Assembly (NCBI GenBank): GCA_922989275.2
Contig: OV277864.1
Coordinates: 75,272,158 to 75,336,157, forward strand
Source of the DNA: Gari tellinella
Lineage: Eukaryota > Mollusca > Bivalvia > Cardiida > Psammobiidae
Direction: 5' to 3'
DNA length: 64,000 nucleotides
The notes below the pieces were generated by a model. That model ran no database searches. It was not told the origin of the DNA and saw only the letters and a list, made by a program, of their open reading frames with translations. Positions 11,046 to 24,400 of this stretch are shown here, one piece after another (the stretch's first letter is position 1; each line of letters begins with the position of its first letter). The position numbers and the translations under genes were made by a program.

Positions 11046-11392
11046 TACTCTTCTCAAGTAGGAAAGTGTACGATTATATATTCGATGTAACCTTGCTTAC
11101 CTATTTACCATTATTAACTACTCTGTTCTAAAAATAACTCGGACAAGTCAGAAAAATCGGATAATATTTTATTTCGATATTGTACAGAAATGGGGATTGG
11201 GCTACAATTGCTCACCACTTAGTTACAACCCTCACCCTATTGTTTATAGACATAAAGAATCGACAACAATGGTATTGTTATACATAAATAAATAAACAAG
11301 ACAAAATTTGCAATGAGTTAAAGCTATACATGTAGTTTTATCTTACATGAACAATATTTGGCATTTTATTGGCGTTTTGTGTTTAACCCTTA

Positions 11393-11596
11393 GCCTGCCA
11401 GTCACGACTATAGCTCCATATGCAAACAGCTTGGATCCGGATGAGACGCCGAGTAACTCGGCGTCTCATCCGGATCCAAGCTGTTTGACACTCGGACAAC
11501 ATTTTCAGCAATTTTGAGCAACTTTGAAGTACTTTGAAACTTGAAGCAGACGAGAAATATAGCAGACGACAATTTATTTGGCGGGCTAAGGGTTAA
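11393..11596. mobile_element. Family A element with perfect hairpin
   Basis: TTAACCCTTAGCCTGCC and GGCGGGCTAAGGGTTAA are the ends. The hairpin at 11423-11487 looks perfect. It carries GGATGAGACG on one arm and the matching CGTCTCATCC on the other, differing from other copies on both arms. Confidence 0.9.
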
Positions 11597-11674
11597 GGTC
11601 AGTATAGATTGTGTTTAATAAGCAAGTAAGTAAATATTTCATTATTGTGACATGTGCAATATACAATTGCAAAG

Positions 11675-11880
11675 TACAGTCGAAACGCGATACATTTGTA
11701 CTTCGAATTCGCTTAAATCGACATTACCGGTATTTCATAAAACATTTTTACGATAACTCGATGTCGCTTAAGTCAAACATACCCATATTTCAAAGTTAAA
11801 ACGTGGCTAAGCCACGTTTTAACTTTGAAACATGTGTATGTTCGATCCAAAGCGATTTCGGTTCATCGAGTTTCAAGTAC
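11675..11880. mobile_element. Family E element, diverged
   Basis: Begins TACAGTCGAAACGCGATA. The central hairpin AAAACGTGGCTAAGCCACGT is intact, and the right end (CGAGTTTCAAGTAC) is diverged. Confidence 0.75.
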
Positions 11881-13212
11881 AATTAAGTATATACAATTGT
11901 TAATGTACCTGGCTCATTAGGGTATTTCAGTCACCAAAACCAATGGGATACTATATTTCAGGTTGCAAAAGTATGGTGGCATATTTCTGACATCACTTAA
12001 CTACATGTACTTAGCTTATCTGAAAAAGAAATCCAGTTTATATCTCACATAATTATCTAATAAGTGAAAAGTAGAATATTTGCATGAAAATCTTATAAAT
12101 ATCGTTTCGTCAGATGACCTATATTAGTGAAATATACTGCCATTACATGATTTAGCTTGAACTTTCCTTAAAACATATCTAAAATAGATATACCGGCAAA
12201 TTCCGAATATAGTACTCAGTTCAGATGAGTGGTATCTGCTTTTGTGATTAATATCTAGTAAAGTAACTAGAAAAAAAATCGTTAAGTGTGGGCAATTTAA
12301 AGCATTGTCGTGACAAAATTCGTTGTAAGATATGTACATGTATCTGGATATCGTGAAAAGTTTTCTCATTCCTCTTTTCAGATAATCGTCTACTGAAAAC
12401 TATCACGAACGTTTTCGCAAAGCTAGCTAGTTAAGTATTCATGTGATATTTTAAAAGGAAAAATCATTATAAGTTGTTCAGTGGTGTCAGGAATGTGCCA
12501 TCATACAAAAGAACGTCTTTATTTTTTCAAACACATTTAAAGTTGATATAAAACAATTCTAGCTATAAAATGATTGATCGATTTTGGGTTTACGGTACCG
12601 CGACGCAATATTGGTCCTATACGACGTAGCTATAATAAGTAGTAAAATGCATGAGCGTGTAGATGCCACAGTTTGCAAGAGTCTTGCCACAGTGGGGGTG
12701 ATTCTACCCCCACACCCTATCCCATTGGGGTGCTATGACATGGCATTGTGGTACCGGTGAGAAAATCACGAAATGTTTTGTTTCTCTGTAGTGCTCATTT
12801 GAGTAAGAACATGTCGTTATAGCATGAGTACTGGCGCGTAAGTTAAAATAACATGATCGTTTTAATGGGCATGAAAGCAAAACAACAATTTGAAACCGAA
12901 TAAGACTCATTCCAGGGATATTTTGTCCAACAATTTTCGATAATATGTATAAATAAGACAATCAGGTCATAAACAGTTATTGTTTCCGACATGTCCTGCC
13001 TCAGGATTTTTGGGATGAGCACGTACCTCAATCTTTAACGTGTGCTTAAGCGACCGTGAAAACTTACATGTAAATGGATTGGGAATGTACGATTAATGCA
13101 GGACAAAGGTCATATACATTGTATAGGCGTTTTCTTCATTACAACCATTATGACAATAACATATACTATTATACATGTACATGTACCAGACTATGAATCG
13201 AAACACATTGCA
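11881..13212. other. Intergenic, no gene or named repeat seen
   Basis: I found no exon with splice support and no family member here. A small local palindrome (GTGGGGGTGATTCTACCCCCAC) lies near 12690. Confidence 0.35.
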
Positions 13213-13298
13213 TCTGTCTCCAAACTGTTTGCAACGGAAATAAGGCATACACCATAAACGCATTTATTAGGAAAGAGTAACGCCTTCCCCGCTGCAGC

Positions 13299-13550
13299 TT
13301 AACTCTTTCCTCTCTGAAACTTTAAATGGACAATTCCAGTTTCTATTTTTGTCTAGTCCATTTCTGACTTTTAAGGGTTGTTTTTTGTCAATGTTTGGCA
13401 TTACGACAAACAGTGAAGAACCTGATCAGAGGGCTCCTTTCGGAGCCCTCTGATCTGGGTCTTCACTGTTCGCATAGGACAAGTGTACTCTTTACGGGTA
13501 CACTATTTGAAAAGGACGCCTATATGCGGGACTAGGGTTCAAAGGGTTAA
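13299..13550. mobile_element. Family C element, full length
   Basis: TTAACTCTTTCCTCTCTGAA and AGGGTTCAAAGGGTTAA are the ends. The hairpin at 13407-13472 contains CCTGATCAGAGGGCTCC / GGAGCCCTCTGATCTGG. Confidence 0.9.
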
Positions 13551-13637
13551 ATATATAAGTAGCAGATCATGATGAGACTACCGTTTGATTCTGTAGCTTC
13601 CAATGTGACTAAAATGAAATGGCAGAAAGAGCATTTC

Positions 13638-14000
13638 TACAGTGCTCCCTCTCTACAACAACACCCTATCGTAGACACAGATTCTGTGTGTTGTTCGGAG
13701 GGATTTGTTATAAGGAGGGAAATTGGCTTACATTTGCAAACAGCTTGAATCCTGATCAGACACCGCTTAACGCGGCGTCTGATCTGGATTCAAGCTGCTT
13801 GTCACACTTCATTATTGCTTTTTTCTGTCAAAATGTCCAATATGTGACTTCGTGAAAAACAGCAGACGACAATTTTAAGCATAAGATATTGAAGATGTGA
13901 AAAGGTTGGACATAACTGTCTTGTTTGGGGAACAGCGGCAAGCGTTGTTGTGAAGAGGGAATCGTTATCCGGAGGGCCGTTGTAGGGAGGGAGCACTGTA
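13638..14000. mobile_element. Family D element
   Basis: TACAGTGCTCCCTCTCTACA and GGGAGGGAGCACTGTA are the ends, with TA duplicated. The hairpin is at about 13738-13803. Confidence 0.85.
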
Positions 14001-14107
14001 CTATGATACATGAACATGAGGTGAACCGCTAATATGTCTTCAACTGTTTAAACATTTTACCCCAAGAACTGCTGTCTGTTGTGGTAGATACGTAGTACGT
14101 CTAGCTC

Positions 14108-14350
14108 TGGGCCCGTTTCATAAAACTTCGTAAGACAAAAACGGTCGTAAGTCAAAACTTTAAAATACATTTAATTTCTGATTTCTCTATCTAATCCTAT
14201 CTTGTGACATCTCTTTGGAATCGTCTTTTCAGGACGATTCCAAAGAGATGTCACAAGACAGAATAAGATGGAGAAATAAATATTAATTGAGACATTTATA
14301 ATCTGACTTACGACAACATTTGTCGTACGAAGTGTTATGAAATGTGCCCC
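14108..14350. mobile_element. Family F element
   Basis: GGGCCCGTTTCATAAAACTT to a diverged ATGAAATGTGCCCC. The hairpin is at about 14203-14265. Confidence 0.8.
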
Positions 14351-14678
14351 TGGACTAGTAATAAAGCGGTCGCTTGTTCTAGCCCCGCTACACAAACTAA
14401 AACTACTTATGCTCCTTAGGACGAGACCTTAACTGAGTTCTCATGTATCGGTGCTGTACACAAGGTATACTCTCGTGCCATTTTTAACAGGGTCAAAACT
14501 TTACGTAACATCGGCTGCTGTAATACCGACATATACTTGTTCCTCTGTATATTTCAAGAAATATGACCAAAACACAAAACAGTTTAGATCCTGATCAGAT
14601 ACATAGCTAATATGCGTCTAATCTAGAACAAAACGGTTGGGAAATACAAGAACTTCACCGGGAACGGTAAACCAATAT

Positions 14679-15058
14679 TACAGTGCTCCCTCTCTACAAC
14701 GGCCCTCCCAACAAAGACCCCCTCCACACAACGACTCTTGCCGCAGTTCCCTTAAATATGACAGTTATGTCTAACGTTGTTACTGCTGCAATATCGTCTG
14801 CTTAAAATTGTCGTCTGCATGCTGTTTTTCCTCAAAGTTACGTATAAGTGGACATTTTAGTAGAATAACTATAATGACGAGTGACAAACAGCTTGAATCC
14901 AGATCAGACGCCGCGTTTTACGCGGCGTCTGATCTGAATTCAAGCTGTTTGCACATGTAAGCCAATTCTTAATTTTCCCTCTCTATAACGACTCCCTCCG
15001 AACAACACGCACAATCTGTGTCTCCCATTGGGTGTCGTTCTAGAGAGGGGGCACTATA
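14679..15058. mobile_element. Family D element abutting the receptor stop codon
   Basis: TACAGTGCTCCCTCTCTACA to GAGGGGGCACTATA. The hairpin is at about 14888-14951. It ends 8 bases from the stop codon of the receptor gene (TGA at 15069-15067), so it must form its 3' UTR or transcription end. Confidence 0.85.
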
Positions 15059-15066
15059 TTTTGTTT

Positions 15067-15486
15067 TCAATCACTTGTGTGAAGTACTGTCCGTATCAGT
15101 TTTGCAAACTGCTCACTTTGAAATATTTCTGTTAACAAACCAACGTCCAACCCACACTTTGAAAACAGTTTTTCAACAAGTTGTTCAATATCTCTTTGGT
15201 TTTCCATGACAAGAGTGTCGCCATGATACTCATGCAAACCGTAGTCCACTCCGGTCATGTTCACAAAGTATACCTGACCCATTGGTCTTTCTCGGGTTAC
15301 TTTACAGTGGTCTAATATGTCATCAACTGGGGTTTTATCCCGGTTCTCACAACTTAATGATGTTAAGCAAAGTACAAGCACAATTGTTTTGCTTTCGTTG
15401 AGGACCCCTGTCGTCCAATCCAATTTGTTCCTGTCATAAGCATCTAGCACCTGTTCGTCATAGATACACTTAATGGTGATTTCTCC
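15067..15486 (-). CDS. Receptor exon 11: rest of SEFIR-like domain, stop
   Basis: Acceptor aaattgcag then GGAGAAATC, phase 0, 139 residues and TGA. Includes KLDWTTGVLNESKTIVLVLC, the conserved Trp followed by helix and strand, and a C-terminal leucine-rich tail. An in-frame ATG at 15531 lies upstream of the acceptor and is not needed. Confidence 0.75.
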   Translation of the reverse strand, partial: GEITIKCIYDEQVLDAYDRNKLDWTTGVLNESKTIVLVLCLTSLSCENRDKTPVDDILDHCKVTRERPMGQVYFVNMTGVDYGLHEYHGDTLVMENQRDIEQLVEKLFSKCGLDVGLLTEIFQSEQFAKLIRTVLHTSD

Positions 15487-18400
15487 CTGCAATTTATTTA
15501 AAGAAATGAAATTATTGTTTTCGGTGGTCATGCGAAATGAAAGACAGAAAATGATCGCAATAATAATATGGCGTCGCTCCCGGGTTTTCTGTCCCTCTAT
15601 GGTGCCGATTTAGCCCATAGATGCCAGAAACGGATGGTAACAAACCAAAGTAAAGCGTTAAAACAATATGTGTCAATGAATATCACTTCTAAACATCAAT
15701 ATTTTATTAAAATCTATAAGTCTAAAGATACCATAAAATAGTGGCGTTGGACATAGCATAGGCTGTAGCCATAAATCTTATTTTACGATCAAATAAGTCA
15801 TTAATTGTTTCTGTCTGTCCAGTTTGCAATAACGTGCACTTCTTCTTTTGGTCAACTTAGAAATAGGGACATCTTAGTAATGAAGCTTGACAATCAATGA
15901 CTACTGCGTTTTTACACCAAATTCGGTTATACATTCACCACTGTGATCATTATCTTTTGATAACATGTTTTTTAATCGTTGAAAGCCATGACATGATACT
16001 TCAATGTATAGCTTGTATTAGGCAACCAATGGTTGAAGAAGTGTGGTGAACCTTATAGTCAGATGTAAGCTTAATGCGGGTGTCCGTGAATAGACAATTG
16101 TTCTATACAAACAGTGTAGAACCTGACCCGAGGGTCTCTGATATACGCTGTTTGCTATTTGTTATATAAGCTGTCTATTGTTAAAAAAATAAATCCCCCT
16201 AAATAGTTAAAACATAAATTAAACATAATTGGAACTCGTATTTATCATTTTAACGTTCCACGGATGAATCACAGAATGTTTATACAAAATTCTTTTATTT
16301 ATTTTCTTCTCAGTTCTTGTAGAAGATTATCTAAAGACACGATGACTTACATGGAGCCCCAATACATCTCTCAGGCAGCTTACAAGGTCCCGCACGAACG
16401 GGTCGTACGAAAGAGGAAGAACCATTATTTGTTTGTACGCTTTCATGCTGTTCATATCCAATTTAGTGTCCGTAGCCCCTGCGTGAGTTGAAAGTGACTG
16501 AGAGCTAGATGGCTGACTTGGAATGGTGGGTAATGGCTGGAAACGTTTTGGCGACACAGTACGGCCATTGTGGGAATTTGGGCCTGAAACATACATGTAA
16601 TGCTTAGTGTTTCAGAGCCGATCTATGGTAACATTATCATGGCATTAGTTAACACTTTCACCGACAACTTCGCCAAAAGGTGACATTGCAAACAGTTGGG
16701 ATCCTGATCAGACGCCGAGTTACGCGGCGTCTGATCAGGATCCCAACTGTTTGACACTGATATCGACGATATTTTGGCGGTGCGAGGGTTCAATGAGATG
16801 ATAAAACTTGGTAGGGCAAGAGCTAAAATACCAGTGTGGAAAAGTTTGGAGCGTGATTAAATGGCGTGTAACTCCAAACCCTTAACCCCATGGTGTGTTT
16901 CTATTACTAAGGCAAGTGACTACTTTAGAAAATATTTCGTATTTTGCTTATTCATTACCGTATAAAATTGAATTATTTTCAACAATGTAGGAATAAACTA
17001 AAGGTGTAAAAAGGCATATTTATGGAGTAAGGGGTTAAAGGAAATAAGAACGTTTCGTCTTCCAAGCTGTATTTATTAATCTTTGTCATATAAACATGTT
17101 ACATGTAAGCATTTTATTAGATAATTGAGTCGTTCCATGACAAAACCTGCCTTATTGCATTGCAACACTGTACAGACCAAGCACCGTTGTCACCCAATGC
17201 ACTGTATCTGAGTCTGGTCTACACTTCTAAATACCGTAAACCGAATTTGAATTTGAATAAAGAATTTGAATATAATACAGCTACACCAAATGCTTTAGAT
17301 ACATATGGGTGTTAAACAGTGTATATCAAGATCAGTCGCGGCCTTGATCTACACTGTTTACAATGCAATTAGGAAGGTTTTCTCAAGACACCGCTCATAT
17401 GTTTGCCTTTTAAGCTAAAGAAACCTAAGAGTGTAACATAATTTGGATCCGGATCAAAGGCCAGGCTACTTGGTGTCTGATCTGGGTTCAACCAGTTTGC
17501 CAATGAATGTGTATATATCCTGTTTGGTTAGAGAAGGGTGACGGTGAAGCTTACCTTTGGCGTTGTTAAGGGACACCATTTCTGGGGATTGACTGTGGCC
17601 ACGGGCTATAATAAAAACAAAAATACTTTCTTAACCCCTTCACTGCTATGACGTCATCACTTTTAAAGTTTTAAACATTTCTCTTCTGCTTTTATCAAAT
17701 TTAGATTTTAGGCATTTTGATTTTAACTCTTTCCTCCCTGAAACTTTAAATGGACAATTCCAGTTTCCATTTTAGTCTAGTCCATTTCTGACTTTTAAGG
17801 GGTTGTTTTTGTCAATAATTGGCATTATGACAAACAGTGAAGACCCTGATCAGAGGGCTCCTTTCGGAGCCCTCTGATCTGGATATTCACTGTTTGCACA
17901 GGACAAGCATACTTCTCACATTTACACTGTTTGAAAAGGACGCCTATATGCGGGACTAGGGTTCAAAGGGTTAAATCAGATTCAAGGCAAAATGACTGAA
18001 GAAACGCAGCAATGATTATTAAACTGACAAGACGCCTATTGAAGCGGCGATAAGGGTTAACATGAGTAAGTGTTGTACTAAGTGTGTCCCTACCTTGCCG
18101 TCGACACTGAACCAAGTTGATATGACCGCGAAAGTTCAATATACCTGTAAGATAAAAGAAAGCAAATACAGTAAAACCCCGATATTAGGACCATTACAAT
18201 TACAAAGAAAGCTAATTGATTGTATTAAAGAGACAAGTGACAGCAATCGCAATGCAATTAGATAATTCTGGCGATTTTGTTTTTATCTGAGTGGCAAACT
18301 GTTAAGAATCTTATCAGGCGACTGGGTTATCGTTGTCTGATCTGGCTCCAAATTGTTAACATGGACACTTTCCATGAAGAATAAACGTGTCCGTTTTAAG

Positions 18401-21400
18401 TTAATAATGTAACCCCCCCCCCCCCCCCCCAATTATAACCGTTAAACAAGTTTTAATTACACTCTACTGTTTGTAATGATATAAGTTTTTCTGTAACCAG
18501 CTGATATTTGATAAATATTTTAATAGTTACTTATGTCGTATGTTTTTGGCTAAAAGCTTGTTTTAAAAGATTTTAGGTAATACATGTACGACGTTCATGA
18601 GCAAAATCTTAAATCTGACTAATCAAATGCATGAGAACGACCCCAGACTCAGCTCAAACTCTTTATAATCTTGGGCCATGGTCGTACAACATTGATGAAC
18701 TTAATACAGTAAAATCTCTCTATTACGGACACTAAAAAGAAGGCTAATTGAGTGTATAAAAGACAGGTGACAGATTAAAGCAAGGTGCCAGTAAAACAGA
18801 AAGCTCCTACAGGAGCTTTCTGTTTTACTGTCACCTTGCTTTAAGCAATCGCCTGTCAGAAACACCTAATAATTAACACAATTTAGTGGTCGTAATAGAG
18901 AGGTTTTACTGTATGTTGTATTATCAGAGATTAACTGTAGTTATCGCATGAGAGAAGACGTTATTATTTCTAGTTTTAACGAAACGCACACACAATGCAT
19001 GCACATGTATAAAATGGCAACTTTATTTTTGAAAATATATTAGCAATAACAGGTAGATCTATATCTAATATGAATAATACTTTCTAAGCTGGCTCCAACA
19101 TGTTTTGCAAAGGACATACGCTTTCTTAGCACAGACGCGTTTAGAGTGAAGCTCTAATATAACGAAATTTGATTTAACGAAAAATTGGATATAACAAAAT
19201 CAAAATCCATTCACCATCTCTAATGAACTTCTAGTAAAAAATGGAACTGATACATGTACATGCATATAATAACGAACGTTGGATAGAACGACATAAATCA
19301 ATCAGACGGTCCCGGGGACTTCCTTACAAGTGGACTTTACTTTACTAGGAAAGAACAACGTCTTCGCCACTGTAACTCGTAGAAAAACAAAATATAACAT
19401 ACCCAGGGTAACCACTATAATTATGATTGTAACTCCGATGGTCGCCAGAACTGCAAACACCTGAAAACTGAGGACAGAGTTCGGTCCCGCTGTGCTTGGT
19501 GCTGGGATTGAAATTGTTTCCAAACCTGAAAGAATAATAAAAGCAGCGTCTGATCAGGACCCAAAATGTTTACAAATAATTATTGTACTCTGGGGTAAGG
19601 CATTGAAAGGGTGCTTCTTGTATGAATATAAATGAACTACATTTGTTATGTACAGTAAACCGAATAAATCCTCTCTATAACGACCACTAAAACGAATGCT
19701 AATAGACCACATAAAAGGCTTAAAGCAAGATGAACGTAAAACAGAAAACGTTCACATTGCTTTAAGCAGTCACCTGCCTTGCACACCAGGGGCCCGTTTC
19801 ATAAAACTTCTTACGATAAATGTTGTCGTAAGTCAAAACTTTAAAATACATTTAATCTGTGATTTCTCTTTCTAATCCTGTCTTGTGACATCTTTTCAAG
19901 ACGATTCCAAAAAGATGTCACAAGACAGGATTAGATGGAGAAATAAATAATAATTGAGACTTTTATAATCTGACTTACGAAGTTTTATGAAACGGGCCCC
20001 TGATAATTAACACGATTTAGTGGCCGTAATATATTGGTTTTAAAATACTGTACTTCCCTAACAATTGTATGTTGTAACATAAGTTTCCTCTTCGAACAAG
20101 AAAGTAGTACCGACAGTTGCCACATTACTGAATTACGGCAATCGGCGAGATGTTCCGAATGACAGTGGAGAAGACGCCGTTCTATTCCAGTAAAATCGTT
20201 TGTAGTAAACAACGTTTTTCCTTTGCATTTAGTTTGGAGCCAGATCAGACACCGGCTCGTCCGACGTCTGATCAGGCTCCAAGCCGTTTATCACTAAAAC
20301 TAAAATAAATCTTCAGAACTTTTAAAAATCTGTCATTTTCTACATTTTATAACATTGTGTTCGCGTTTCGTTTCATTAAAACGAGAAAACATAATGTCTT
20401 CTCCACTGTAAAACAAACAAAACTAAAACTAGAAAATAAAACAACATCGTTTCTCTTTTAAAAAAGATAAAAAAATAAATATATATATATATATATATAT
20501 GCCATGCACCACTTCCAAAGATTGGTAATTATTAGTTCACATAATTATTTTGTTATCTGGATCCAAACGGATGGCGAAATGTCAGTATAGTGAAGGGGTT
20601 TATATATTATTATATCCTTTATTAAAACTATTGCATCGCAATAGACGATGCATGCGGCATCTGATTTGGATTAAAATAGTTCGGTACTCGTATCAATATT
20701 TCTCCTGTTATACAGCCTGAAATATTACTTTGAAACAACAGTTTAGACAACATTTTAATATAATGCAGAGATTTGGTTAACACATTCAACTCTAGCAACG
20801 AGTATAATTATCATTTACGAAAACTGTGACGAGTACACTAGCCCATTTGATCGGTGTGTCATTTTGAAACATCTTGTAAAAATCATCTATAAATTCTAGA
20901 AATGGACCAGATTTGATATGAAACAGGAATAGTCCATTTAAAGTTGAAGGGATGAATAAGTTAAAGCAGACGATAAAATCGGAAATGAAAGTTTTGAAAA
21001 AATACCATACTTCACTTACCGCATATTACGTTAATTTGACTGGTGACAGCGAAGTACATATGCAGATCTGTATGATATAAGGTTATCTGAAATAGAAGAG
21101 GCGGATCAGACATTGCGTTTGGGCATTAACTTATTCACACGGTAACACGTAAAACTTTTAATTGACAATTCCAGTTTCCAATTAAGTCTAGTCCATTATT
21201 GTTTATTTCGGATTGTCTTTTGTAATATATTGCAAAATACGAAGCAGTAGAGACTCTGATTAGATCTGGGTATACACTTGTTAACTGTTCTTTACATTAT
21301 GGACGAGTTATCAAAATCTGAGTGACTAACAGACTGATCTGGCTCCACCAAACAGTTTGCATAGAAAATAGTTGTATTAACGCAAACGAGATATTTGGGA

Positions 21401-24400
21401 AAGAATAAGGTCTTCTCAACTGTATTTGTAAATTAAAGCTGTACCTCTCCATGCTGATAAAAATGAGAATTTATAATGTTGATTTCAACACTTACCGTTA
21501 GGTTATACCGGCCTTTCATACTTGGCGCCAACCGAAACTCTGCTACACCGGTGTCCTGTACAAAACAATATAAATAATCAGTTATTATGGGGAAAAGTTT
21601 TCTTTCTTAATTAAAATGAAACACAACCGTAGTATAATGTTGCAAACACGTGTAGTTCATTTCTCTGCATGTATAGTGTGTGTAATGAATGCGCTGAGAA
21701 CTAAAAGACGTGCCTAATTGTTTACACCAACAAGCTTCCAAAATGTTTGTAATTGAACTTTCAAACCATTAGTAATTGAAATGCTTAAGGTAAACGCCAA
21801 ATATCCCCTGAATTTTCGCAACATGTTTTAACCCATCACCCCCTAATTCCAGTGTCCCAACCATAATGGGTCATTGTTGACTTCTTTAGACACCTACTTA
21901 CCAGCATGTGGAAAGGCAGATGGGTAATATTGTGTTTATCTTTGGCGAATATGGATTTAACCACATATTGTCGATTCACATTAAAGTGTCCACTAGCATT
22001 ACAGCCATGTATTCTCCTTACGCTGAACTCCTCAATGTGGTTCATTTTGCACAGATCATCTATGCCTGAAACAGAAATACGAAACTCGATTATTCGAACT
22101 CGCGTTAGTTCGAACTTACCCATATTTCAAAATACTAGCTACGTTTTAACTTTTAAATACGGGTTTGTTCGACTTAAGCGAGATCGAGTAGGAAATACAG
22201 GTGGTAAGGTCTATTTCAGCGAGTTCGAAGTATTGAGTTTCGACTAACCAATCTTTTAGTCAGCCATTATTAAATAAATCATTCGTCCCTATAGACAGTG
22301 TATACTCGTCATTTACAAACAGCGCACTTGTAAAGAGTACACTACCTTTAAATCTTGTCATTTGCAAACAGTGAAGATACTGGTCAGAGTGTTCCTGTAG
22401 GAGTCCTATAGTCAGAGTCTGCACCGTTTGTTATTTTGCAATATAGTCTACTGTTAAAATGGACTCTTATAATATAAAATAGTCTAGCCTAAATTGGAAC
22501 ATGGAGTGTCCATTTAAAGTTTTAGGTGTGAGTGAGTTATAAAATTATACTTATGACAGATTGCAGCTTAACCCATTGAGCCCTGGTGACGCTTATTTGG
22601 TGTCTGACCAGACTCCAAACTGTTTGTTACTCGGTTATTATACGTTAACTCTTTCCTCCCTAAACTTCAAATGGACAATTCCAGTTTCGATTTTTGTCTA
22701 GTCCCTTTCTGGCTTTTAGAGTTGTTTTTGTCAATTTTGGCATTACTGACAAACAGTGAAGACCCTGATCAGAGGGCTCCTTTCGGAGCCCTCTGATCTG
22801 GGCCTTCACTGTTTGCACAGGACAAGTGTATTATTCACATGTACACTGTTTGAAATGACGCCTATATGCGGGACTAGGGTTCAAAGGGTTAAACTGTCAT
22901 TTTCACCATTTTATTGCATTGCGTTTAGTTTTGTTTAGAAATAATATCATCCTTTCCGCAGTAACTGTAGACCACTGACCTGGGGTATGTAGCTCAGAGT
23001 ATAATTGGTAGGTTCGTCTCCCATCATGCACAGCGGCATGTGCCTTCATAAGTAACGTCTCCTTGTACGATAACAACTCCGCCCAACAAGTCTAACAATA
23101 CAGAAAAATTGTGCATTATGAAATCTACGTATACATGGATTTGACGTATCCAGACGTCCAGCTAATATAATTACAGGTGGAGAAAGAGCTAAACCTCCAT
23201 AAAAAACTTATCGAACGAGAACTGTTTTGATAACGTTATTCTTTCCCGTTTAAACGCAAACGTAAACGAACAGCAAACACAATACACTAAAATGTAGAAA
23301 AGGACAAGGTTTTGACAATTCTGACTATATTTTAATCTGAGTGGTAAACAGTTTGGAGGCTGATCAGACACCGCCCTATGATTTGTTTAAAAAATGTTTG
23401 CAATGGAAATAGTCGTTTTAGCGCAAACACTTTTATTGGGAAAGAATGACGTTTTCTGCACTATCACTGGGGGCCAACTAGGTATTACGATCAAATGTTT
23501 TGCTAAGACAACTCATATGTGTACTGTATATAACAGATTTGTATTTCTACGAAGGTAACTTTGTTTTAGCAGCAAAGCATTTCTCACTATATACACTGAC
23601 TAATCTATTATAATACCCATATTGGTTGTCGTAGCAAAACCTACGTAGTTGGCCCCAAGTGACTATATCATGCTTAAAACAGATACCTTTCTTGCGATAT
23701 GGGAAGACGTTATTCTCTCCCAACGTTTCTGCTATAACAATTTGTCCGTTGTAAACATTTTGAAACCAAAGAAGATGCCGGGAAAGCCGGCGTCTGATCA
23801 GGCTCCAAACTATTTATTACTTGGATTAACACTGATCAATGACGTTTTCAAAAAATAGTCATTTTCTACATTTTTTAATTGCGTTTGTGTGCATAATTTC
23901 CTCAAAATGATAAGGAATAACGTTTATCTCACCGTAATTTTTTATGACTGTAAAGTGGAACTATTTTCTTGAGTTGAGGAATAATTTAAATGCGTAAATA
24001 GGCTTAGTATTAGTATTAGAAGCACGTACAATTTCTGCTTTTCCCTCGGTGCTGACGATCGTAAAGTTGAAGCAAGTTGTATTCTCCGTAAGATAGCGAT
24101 CTCTTTGAGCTATTGTAAGACATAGAACCACGTGACTTCCGAAACTTCCGGTTGCTGAAATGGAACAATCAAAACAAATATATTGAAGTGTTATAATTAC
24201 TTCCGTAATTGAAATGTAGCTCCAACTGGGTAATTGTTTTTTCAAAGTTTGCAAACTATCATCAATATTGTTGATATAATAAACTTCCGTAAAAATACCT
24301 ACTTTAAAGGTACATGTACCTTTATTATGTTTAAATGGCAAGTGAATGCTTAAGACAGTATGAAAATCAAGCAGAACGCTCTTGAAGCAGGGTTCTGATC

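Noticed and set aside
21906..22247. 113-codon plus-strand frame
   Set aside because: Antisense shadow of receptor exon 4 plus a family E element.
22983..23025. tRNA-like TATGTAGCTCAGAG and GGTTCGTCTCCC
   Set aside because: The two boxes are too close together and no cloverleaf forms. At most a short tRNA-derived relic.
23921..23942. 15-bp micro-exon between acceptor-like and donor-like sites to repair receptor exon 3 phase
   Set aside because: It introduces a stop in the needed frame and lies in a decayed I element end.
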